The translations under genes were made by a program, and so were the position numbers. Of a stretch of DNA of 27,273 nucleotides, positions 19,143 through 27,273 are shown piece after piece. Source of the DNA: Ichthyophonus hoferi. Taxonomy: Eukaryota > Opisthokonta > Ichthyosporea > Ichthyophonida > Ichthyophonidae. Every line of letters begins with the position of its first letter. Within the stretch, counting starts at the first letter, position 1. The stretch spans positions 1 through 27,273 of the forward strand of contig NAOQ01000803.1 in assembly GCA_002751075.1 (NCBI GenBank), in the 5' to 3' direction. The notes under the pieces were generated by a model. The model made no database searches, was not told the origin of the DNA, and saw only the letters and a program-made list of their open reading frames with translations.

Positions 19143-19234
19143 ATATAATAGACGGACCCCTAGAATATTATCATAGTATGATCATATAGTATTATGAAAT
19201 AATTATAGTAAAGCTATAATTATAGTAAGTTATG

Positions 19235-19380
19235 GCTCATTGGGGACTCTATACTATATAATATATAGTTAGAGTTTATGTATACAATACTATTAATAGT
19301 TATTGTATCATAATCCCAATATTGTAATATCTTACGATCCAGGGGGGTCTTAGATATTCTATATTTGGGAACCAATTCGC
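19235..19380 (-). repeat. four-way-junction module 13
   Basis: Minus strand GCGA-ATTGG ... CCAAT-GAGC. H1 is CCCAAATATAGAATATCT ending in AGATATT...TTGGG with the loop AAGACCCCCCTGGATC. H2 is GATACAATA-ACTATTAATAGT-ATTGTATAC. H3 is ACTCTA-ACTATATATTATATAGT-TAGAGT in outline. Mirror of module 9. Confidence 0.85.
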
Positions 19381-19449
19381 GTCTATATGATAGGTATTGG
19401 TACCTAAGATACCAATACTCATACCATATGACTTACTATAATTAGGTAC

Positions 19450-19488
19450 GCGAATAATGGTATATGTTATGCATATAGCATTATGAGC
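19450..19488 (+). repeat. minimal tandem-GA hairpin, right copy
   Basis: GCGA-ATAATG, small hairpin TATATG-TTAT-GCATATA in outline, CATTAT-GAGC. Mirror of 10543-10567. Confidence 0.7.
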
Positions 19489-19499
19489 TTACTATAACT

Positions 19500-19602
19500 G
19501 TGAAAAGGCAATATTATACACAATATATAGGATATTGTATGCTAATATGTGACTGGAGATAATATATATTTATGATATATATTAAATAAGGAACCTTTGA
19601 AC
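19500..19602 (+). repeat. GTGA-type tandem-GA module, right copy
   Basis: GT-GA-AAAGG ... CCTTT-GA-AC with GTGACTGGA, mirror of 10433-10531. Inner arms ATATATAT-TTATG-ATATATAT and CAATAT-ATAGG-ATATTG. Confidence 0.75.
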
Positions 19603-20842
19603 CTATACTCTCGGTGTGTGCAAAGATCTTATTTATAAGATGCATACACCCTTTTGCAAAGATTGTAGCATACAATCTCTAATAATGATATGTCATTATT
19701 ATTTTAGAAGAATGTCAATCCAAGACGTTCGATAGTCATCCCATAATAGTAGAGGAATCGATATGAGATACCCAAAGATTGATTGAATACTTATAACGAT
19801 AACTAGTTATTGTAATGACATCTCGGTTAAGTAAATTTATTTCTATCCCGGTGTAACGGCACAAATGTTCTTAAGTCTGTGATTTAAGGTTATTTAGGGA
19901 TCTAAATAGAATTTACAACGGATGATTCTAACGTACCTTACTACAGTAACGTATTACGTACATTCGGACATGTCGAAGAATGGACTACTGGGGTAGGCCA
20001 GCTATCCGTAACTTGCAGTGAGGGGGAGAACGGTCCGGTCACTCGCTGTTCTGATTAGGATAGACATGTTCAAGAAGTGATGTATTTATACAGCGCAAGG
20101 TGTACTTACTGGAACTATGTCAAACCCTCCGCCCGACGTAGTTTCAGGCATGCGTACTTACATTCGTACCTCCCGAAAGTGGGAACGGGGGAGGCATTCG
20201 TCGTCAGGAACGAGCGGAGCGTAGACGATATCTCCTTAATATGGCTAAAGGGTGAGCCTAGAGTTGTCGAATCTAGTCGAACATATCCTTTGCTTACCTC
20301 CCAGTCTTCGTGACTGGGCTAAAAAGAAAGTATGGTCCCCGTATATTTCCGGCTTTGGATGTCCGATAAAGTGGACAGTGCTCATTTTAACCCTGGGGGG
20401 AATCAAATGTTACTAGTTACGTAGTTATTACGATAATTGTAACTACTACGTGTAGCAGTTTAGTAACTAAGTAATCCGAGTAAGTTGGAAAGGCTCGACT
20501 TGTGTTGCCGCAACAAAGAGTCTTGAACATCTCACGCAGGAAGCTACTGTCGTATCACTTTTCAATACCCGGAACGTCACCCACCTCGTACTATCTGAGT
20601 ATACTATACGAAGCAATGGACTAAGGGAGTCTATAACCTGTTATAGGAGACACAGTACATCCATTGTTACTACGTGTAGTTATAACAATGATCACCCGTT
20701 GAGAATCTCTGTTATCACGGAGGGAGTCCTTGAAGAATAACTAGGAAGTATTTTCATAGAAGCTGATCTGGTATGACTATGTGAACATAGGCCAGACAGT
20801 GCACGTCTAATATGAAGGGATGGTACGTACTTCAACATACCG
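19603..20842. other. gene-free right arm, mirrored at 8980-10020
   Basis: Includes the 51-bp island at 19848-19898 and the 20350-20364 phrase GGCTTTGGATGTCC (left 9458-9472). A 78-codon frame at 20077-20313 has no domain I know. Confidence 0.7.
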
Positions 20843-20878
20843 GTTACAGTCCACCTGTTTTACGAAACAGGCTGTTAC
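20843..20878 (-). repeat. G hairpin, right copy
   Basis: Mirror of 8943-8978 with the same architecture (two stems, tetraloop TACG on the plus strand, TCCA bulge) and changed base pairs. One A-A mismatch in the lower stem. Confidence 0.9.
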
Positions 20879-21262
20879 GGGGGAGTACGACAGGAGACAT
20901 GTTAGCTTGAAAATGCTTAGAGACTAGCTACCATTAAGAATACTGGTCACTTGCCGATTAGCATTCGCGCTTGATTCCTCGAGCCCCGTTACAATATCCA
21001 TGATTAGCTTGCTTTAGCAAGGGCTGAGGTCCGAGTCAGTATTTACGCTAGATGTCTTGTCCTAGTTATCTATTGAGGAACCGAGATATAAAGATATACG
21101 AAGCCAATAAGCTATCCTCAGCGTCTTGGCGATGATGCTTGGCATCACTTTATATCAACAATCCTAGATGTATGGTTATAAAGATCGGACTTCGTCAATG
21201 TACTGACTGCGTCAACACACTAGTGATGTCATGTCCATCCGACTATGCCGATTTAAATGTAT
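20879..21262. other. gene-free right arm
   Basis: Mirror of 8560-8900. CTTCGTCAATGTACTGACTG at 21190 and GAAGCCAATAAGCTATCCTC at 21100 match the left arm. No gene. Confidence 0.65.
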
Positions 21263-21435
21263 GTCTCAAAGGACCTTTATACTATTAATAGTTATAAAGT
21301 TCTTAATATAATAACACATAGTATCATAGATAGGTTATTCACCCCTATCTATCCAATCTACGTACTATGGGTATATATAAGAATACCTCCATATGAAAAT
21401 AGTATACTATTGAGTATTGTGGTAGCCTTTTCGAA
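21263..21435 (-). repeat. four-way-junction module 15
   Basis: Mirror of module 8, with GA-AAAGG ... CCTTT-GA-GAC. CTACCACAATA and ATATGGAGG bracket H1, and ACTATTAATAGT (21281-21292) tips H3. The 60-codon frame across it is a by-product. Confidence 0.78.
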
Positions 21436-21902
21436 TTAACCATAGAATAGATCATTTATGATGATCTATTATACTGTTAATTAGTATATTTATAGCGCCA
21501 CAACAAAGGGTGGCTTCTGTGAATACAGGTAGTTTACTACATAATCAGTCTGTAAGTATTACACCATGATTATTCATGACGAACGGAGCCAGTATGTCAT
21601 ATGTGACTATCTCATGAATTATGTTTATGTAATTCTTGTAAACTCATTAAGTCGCACTCCGGTTGCGTCGTATGGCTTAATCGTTATATATTACTACCTG
21701 GAAAATAAGGCTACTGGGTACTGATAGCCGTACCTAATTATATATTGTGGCTATGCAACAAATAATCCTAAACAACTTCATGAGCTTACATTCATTAAGT
21801 TACTAGTATTATTGTATAACGATATATAACTAGGACTAGCGTTACGTATTACGTATGAATGAGTATGATACAGTATCTTAGGTACTGTATCTATACAAAT
21901 GT

Positions 21903-22038
21903 TACGAATTGGCTCCCAAGTACCTCAATATGGACCTCCATATATGGATACGGCGGGATTAGGAATATAGATATTCTACACAGCATACATATACCTAACA
22001 TCTCACTGGTTCTAATCAGTTAGAAGGTCCAATGAGTA
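21903..22038 (+). repeat. four-way-junction module 16
   Basis: TAC-GA-ATTGG ... CCAAT-GA-GTA, mirror of module 6. H1 is CCTCAATATGG-ACCTCCATAT-like and less regular than in other copies. The spacer to module 15 is where the relocated block would be expected. Confidence 0.72.
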
Positions 22039-24556
22039 CTAGTATCTTATTTAAAGGGTACCTTAATATTAAGTCGCCGTGAATAGATCCTATTCTAAAA
22101 GAGTAAGCAGGAGGGCTTCTCCCGATACAGCTCCTAATTCATGGCCTAGTTTCCTATAAAATACTACTAGTATGGCATTGGATACTAGACTATTGTAATG
22201 GATACGTCGTAGACAATAGGCGACTTAATATAGGTCAACGCAGGACACATTCAAGTGACCTAATAAAGCTTATTAGGACCCGTTTTGCTTCGAGGGAAGG
22301 TCCGAGATGCAACAATTCTAGTATCATAAGGCTTGCTGGCCGACTTTCTATGATACTTAAGTCATTCGGAATATCGATATTCGTATCGGCTATATCATAA
22401 TTCTACCTATAAGAAGTAGTTCGTTAGGATAATAAACAGGATACCGAAGCATTATGCGCATGCAATCCTATTTAGACTCTAATTATGAAGATACTAATAT
22501 ACTCATATGAGATATAGGATAGACTATTATTATCCTAAATCTGCTACTGTCGGGAGTCTAAGCAGGAGAATCAGGAGATTTAGGATAATATTAGCCTATT
22601 CTACCTAACAGTATTATTACCCTGAATATTCCCAAGTTGAAGGAACTTGGTGTAATGGTCAGGTTCCTGGTAATAATAGCCTGTAATCTGTCGACGCTGA
22701 CTGTATATGAGGAAGTCAGTGGAACGATCTCTTGGACAGCTGGGTACAGCGAAGGATGGCGCACATAAGAGACATGCTATTTTTTAGGATGAACGCAAGC
22801 TAGTCCACTCAGTTCATTAACCCTGCTAGACTACCAAGATAGTTCAGATGAGGAGGTGATCCATTTTCCTTTAGTGAATCGATGGTCCACCTCTGATGCA
22901 GCTGTACTATATACGATAGTATTAAGGGCTGAGCGTGCCTGAGTCCAGTGATCAGTCCAAGTTATTGTACAGATTATAGCTCGATCAGACCCTAAGTGGT
23001 ACGAGTCCGTAGGGTCTGCGAATATAGCCCTCTCGTAACGAATACTAATGAATATGCCTTAGTATGACATTATCGTATATCCAAATGTCTCCTCTATAAC
23101 AAAATATAGAGGATTACAGTTTGGGTATATCAATTATTATAAAGGTGAACCCAAGAGACTTTGTGATAATTTATATGCCCACACTGTAATACTTGTATAT
23201 TGTAGTTACAGATGTAATACATATTGCGCATACGAAGGGCGTATATAACTAGATTATAGGAGTTAGATACACCAGGGAAGCTCGATTACCTGAAGGATCA
23301 CCACTCCGAGTTATGACTTCAACTAGGATATTGTCGAAAGATACTAGCGTAGAGAGTGAGTATAATTGCGAAATAGCCCCGCTACTATTGAGAAACGCAG
23401 GTGACGACAGTAGGGTGTCTTCAGTTGAGGATCGTCAATAGACAGTTGAGTAGTCGTAAGGAACTCGAGATGTACTAGTGTAGATAGAGTGACGTGAACA
23501 CCAGTGAGCTAGCTCGTATCGACTATCATCTAGTTATATCAGAGGGAATTCGGATTATAATTAGAATATTTATGAGATTTAAATATTAGAATTACCGAAT
23601 TTAGGGATTTTACATCATTCGGACGATAGCCGCGGGAATGACTGATTTATGGTAGTTCAGTTCAATGACCCGGCGTAATCATCTGGGTATGGGACAATAA
23701 GCAGCTCGAGCTTGCGAAGTTCCGTTGGCACCACTGCATTGTACCAATAGACAGGTGATGTATTTACTCTAGGAACCTACTGCAAAACGGTGAGTATTTG
23801 GCACCTGGAGAAAATACAGCATTTGTCGAATGTGTTGTAAAATTCCGTAGACTGGCTTTTACCTATACTACTAGTAGTATAGCCTATTTCATATACTATA
23901 CTATTTAAAGATATTTAGACGAAAATCTCTTTATAGCCCATAGTCTATTAAATTGGGTAGTAAAGCAATTTATCTATGACTATGCCTGTCACAGGTCATA
24001 ATATATAGAACTATATACACCTAATTTATGAGATTGAAATTAGAGTAGTAATATAGTACAATATGACATAGGTGTCTTGCACATAACTATGACATATTTT
24101 ATATATACAATACTTATATTGCATATATTCTTTATATTATTACATACTGTACCAATAGGCGATAAATTGGATACAAAGTATCAATATTTAATATATAATC
24201 ATAGTTATCGACGTGGTACCTAGGTAACTAGTTATATATGCTAATATTAAGTCTACTTAAAATTCCATAAGTATTTATAAGCATATAATCATAACTATTG
24301 ACGTGGGACCTAGATAGTTAGTTATATACTTTGGATACTTATTGATCCAAATCCTAGAAGTAATATTTATATATAAAATGTAGATTTTATCTATACTTAT
24401 TACGACATACTCTAGGATAGTATAGCTTTGAACAATTTACTGTTCATCGCTATAATCCTTAAATGTCAGCCCGACACAGACACTGGAGGCCGAAGATAAT
24501 GACTTATCCTTATCTGAACGACGATGAGGGCAATCTGAGTTAGGCTTCTGAGTGTA
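22039..24556. other. gene-free right arm
   Basis: Mirror of 3600-7020 but about 1 kb shorter because the left-arm insertion is absent. Contains the 22856-22890 and 23351-23386 identical islands. Within 24180-24320, ATCATAGTTATCGACGTGG and ATCATAACTATTGACGTGG form a local direct repeat of about 100 bp. No gene. Confidence 0.7.
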
Positions 24557-24698
24557 GCTCAAAGGACATCTATTGTTATGAATATACATAGATTTATGTA
24601 TAGTATACTACCAGTAGTAATACTATCATAATCCCTTTACTTAATCATATCTCCGAGTCAGGGGGGATTCTCGTTATTGATAAAGGGAGCCTTCTCGC
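24557..24698 (-). repeat. four-way-junction module 17
   Basis: Mirror of module 5: GCGA-GAAGG ... CCTTT-GAGC, H1 loop ATCCCCCCTGACTCGGA, GGGATTATG, CATAAAT. The H2 stem is ATAGTATTACTA/TAGTATACTAT here against ATACAATA/TATTGTAT in module 5, so pairing is kept with different bases. Confidence 0.82.
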
Positions 24699-24852
24699 AT
24701 TAATAGTATAGGTATCGATACCTAAGATATCGATACTTCCCTATTAATACTCCTAGAGAGATGTAGTCAATTTATGGTTTTAAATTGATGAAATCGGATT
24801 CACATGGTAGTATGGTATGATAATGTGATAACATTATCATATCTACTAATAT

Positions 24853-25036
24853 GCGAATTGGTACCACAGTACTATATACTATCAATTTAGATATAATATG
24901 TTACGCTTCGTTTTACGTATTCTATTGGTATTTATAGTCTATAGTTACGGAGGTTTATGTATACTATAACTATTAATAGTATAGTATTCATAACTTTATA
25001 ACTATATATCATATAGTATATAAAGAGCCAATGAGC
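24853..25036 (+). repeat. four-way-junction module 18
   Basis: GCGA-ATTGG ... CCAAT-GAGC, mirror of module 4. ACGGAGGTTTATG and CATAAC bracket H2 (ATACTATA-ACTATTAATAGT-ATAGTAT). It contains TTACGCTTCGTTTTACGTA inside H1, which also appears reversed at 3195-3213. Confidence 0.8.
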
Positions 25037-26915
25037 TATAATGTGAATAGTCTAAGTTTACATATAACTTGTTATACGATAAACTAACAGATTCACCCTA
25101 TCACTCCGCACAAACAATCGATGAGAGTGTGTAGTGTGGCGGATGCGTAGCCCCCTTTTAAATAATGTAGATCTTCTATCTAGCTATGCTAACTTTACGT
25201 TACCGTATTCTATGATGAATAGGTATTCAAAAGTTATATTATTTATCGGCCACACTAGGTATAATATCATTATTTGTGTAATAATAGCAAACGGTGTAAC
25301 CTCTGAATGATCGGAATGTAAGAATGACTGATCAGGAACTATTATTAGCTCAACTAGGGTGGAGAGGTATTAATCAGATCTTTATACCTTATCTGCAATC
25401 CCCTGCGGTATCATACTTATATGAACCAAGGTGTGGTCAGATAATGATATATCTGGTATCTATGGATACATTAATACATTAATACCGAGTTTATCTAGGT
25501 TTCCACGCATGGACTTATGAAACTGTATAATATTATAAGATAATATTCTAGGTAAGTAAGTTCATATATATGTCCGATAGGCGTTAGATCTATGTACCGA
25601 CCATTCGTAGAGCGGAATAGATCTATAAGCTGAGGATAACTGGCGTGGATCCTAGATAGACCCCTTTAATTATCTCCTTTGTTATCTGTCTCTACTTGAG
25701 GTATTCAAGGCTCGGGCAATTGTGAAACGAGGCGTGTAGATGCGAGCTCAAACCTCGACGATCCTTTAGGCGTTAAAGGTGAGGATAGTGGTATTAGTTG
25801 CCCATGGCGCGAATACAATAGTAACAGAGACTTAGATGAACACTCTAGCATTCATCATCTAACTCGGTCTTTTATCCAAAGGGATGGACACAGCATCTGG
25901 TTAAAAGAAAGTCAACGAGATCGGGCTTTCTCGCCACATTAAGCTATGCTTGAGGATGAGCGAACCGATTCAGATGATAGACGGATTAGGTACCTGTCCC
26001 TGAGATCATAACGCTTATGATCTTCCGGATGGTCTGGTTCGTCGTATCCTGGGGAGATAATGAGGCTATAATCATTATAACCTATGTGAGTAATGATTAT
26101 TAAATGTTATTTACTATATGTCTATAGTAAATGATAATTTCTAGCCTCGATTCTAATAGTAAATACAATTGATATAAACCCATTGTATTGAACTATGACA
26201 TTATTTACTACTAGTAGTCCAATAATGTTGTAGTTCTATTATAATCTAAAGAGCCTAGAACATATTAGCTACCGTAATACTGGTTTTAAACAGTATGAAG
26301 CCTTCACGCCCTGGTGAGTTTGTTTATCAAATAGCTCATCTGTTCTAGTGTGATAGTATTAGGATGACTATACTAATATTTATTTGATCGTTATCACCCA
26401 TCAAATAGTTATTATTACAGCCTTATATCCTAAATAATAACAATATAAATCTGAAGTATCCATAATAGGTTATCGATACATCATGATTATTTATTCATTA
26501 ATAATGAATATCGTATTAAAACGTTTCAGTCGTCTAGCAGGCTTGTGACGATCTCTGTAAGAGCGTTTATAGCGATACTATATCTCTCTGTACTACGTAC
26601 CTTGTGATATAATTTCGAATAAGATCCGAACTGGTATCGTTTTATTAGATATTATAAAGATTATTATTCAAGTGACGCCGGCCGCGGCGCTGTAACTGTG
26701 TTTCGTACTAGACGCGTAGAAGAGGGGGTAGTAAGGCTTGAATATCCAATTCAAACTACTACCAAGCAGACGAGCGTAGTCGAGCGCGTAGCCGAAGAAT
26801 AATAATATCTATCAAATAATAGTATATTATGTAGTATTATTAACGAGTATAAATAAATATGATTTATCTATATAAGTATTATATGTATACTACATATTTA
26901 TATATAATGAGTATT
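25037..26915. other. gene-free right arm
   Basis: Mirror of 680-3070 with exact islands at 25876-25897 and 25902-25931. GGTGAG-TTTGTTTATCAA hairpin at 26322-26354. GC-rich patch ACGCCGGCCGCGGCGC at 26673. No gene. Confidence 0.7.
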
Positions 26916-27055
26916 GCTCATTAGTGATTCATACTATCAATAGTTATGAATTTATGTATATAGTACTATCAATAGTTACTATATCATAATCGCCCTATCT
27001 AAGTATCCTCGGTCCAGGGGGGTCTCTGATACTTGATATTGTCGACCTAATTCGC
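26916..27055 (-). repeat. four-way-junction module 19
   Basis: Minus strand GCGA-ATTAG ... CTAAT-GAGC: a P1 unique to this copy with pairing intact. H1 loop AGACCCCCCTGGACCGA. H2 and H3 tips are both ACTATCAATAGT. Mirror of module 3. Confidence 0.82.
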
Positions 27056-27185
27056 AATTAACTCAAGATATGATACAAGTATCATATCATTCATTAATTA
27101 CTCACTTGTAATTAGCTATGTAATAACTGATTGTGTGTATGGTATTAGTCATACTATGAGATCAGTTATTACTTTCTAGATAATT

Positions 27186-27273
27186 GCGAATTGGTTCCAC
27201 AATAAATCTATAGTAGTGTCGAACTATATATTTATGGAGGATTATGTATATAATACCAATAACTAATTATGTA
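27186..27273 (+). repeat. four-way-junction module 20 (cut by window end)
   Basis: GCGA-ATTGG, TTCCACA, H1 AATAAATCTATAG with CTATATATTTAT around a GTGTCGAA loop, then TGGAGGATTATG. Mirror of module 2. The 3' half lies outside the window. Confidence 0.75.

Larger units (their letters stand above)
18360..19160 (-). mobile_element. relocated block (F, module 12, three D hairpins)
   Basis: Reverse complement of left 7640-8270 in content and order, but inserted between B5 and module 13. The true mirror position, between modules 15 and 16 (21435-21903), lacks it. Pair sums are about 26.7 kb here against 29.1-29.8 kb around it. No transposase or clear end repeats. Moved by recombination or as a passive element. 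Confidence 0.75.
15100..27273 (-). repeat. right arm of giant imperfect inverted repeat
   Basis: Mirror of the left arm, read on the minus strand. The inner boundary is approximate because the left counterpart falls in the assembly gap. It holds mirrored copies of nearly every left-arm module, plus a third copy of the 8040-8530 segment at about 15110-15623 in the left-arm orientation. The module at 27186 is cut by the window end, so the arm continues. Confidence 0.93.

Overview
The window reads as mitochondrial DNA from a fungus or other unicellular eukaryote. The only protein gene I can identify is atp6 (ATP synthase subunit a), on the minus strand at 14033-14722. Three in-frame TGA codons must read as tryptophan, as in mitochondrial code 4, so standard-code translation misses it. 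The start and C-terminus look like the non-animal ATP6 type (ending ...DLH). I cannot name the organism. I see no rRNA, tRNA, intron, mobile-element protein or other respiratory gene in the remaining 26.5 kb.

The rest is one giant imperfect inverted repeat. The left arm (1 to the assembly gap at 13257-13821) is the diverged reverse complement of the right arm (about 15100-27273). Matching left and right positions add up to about 27.6-28.1 kb at the outer ends and about 29.1-29.8 kb further in, so the axis of symmetry lies on or near atp6. Both arms run past the window ends.

The arms are a mosaic of small folded modules. Each module type keeps the same loop and junction bases, while its paired bases change together from copy to copy. 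The most striking is a four-way-junction module of about 80-220 nt. It is closed by a helix ending in a GA/GA step (tandem sheared G-A), then a 4-6 bp helix that occurs as ATTGG/CCAAT, AAAGG/CCTTT, AATAG/CTATT, ATTAG/CTAAT, ATAATG/CATTAT or GAAGG/CCTTC. About twenty copies lie in both orientations, nearly all mirrored in the opposite arm. Others are a double-hairpin module (five copies), a hairpin with a 21-nt conserved loop (six copies), a further hairpin in three copies, and a 58-bp GC-rich direct repeat (two copies).

Region by region. 1-3600: four-way modules in divergent pairs, the first GC-rich repeat and gene-free arm. 3600-7000: a left-arm-only insertion of about 1 kb, then islands identical between arms. 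7000-8540: modules plus a block carrying three conserved-loop hairpins; in the right arm this block sits elsewhere, at 18360-19160. 8540-10000: the best mirrored, clearly structured stretch. 10080-11790: three double hairpins. 11800-16800: inner arms, gap, atp6 and its flanking hairpins. 16800-27273: the mirrored right arm.

My interpretation is a mitochondrial chromosome expanded by families of structured, possibly mobile, RNA or single-stranded-DNA modules around a single gene. The folds were worked out by eye; no alignment or folding program was run.
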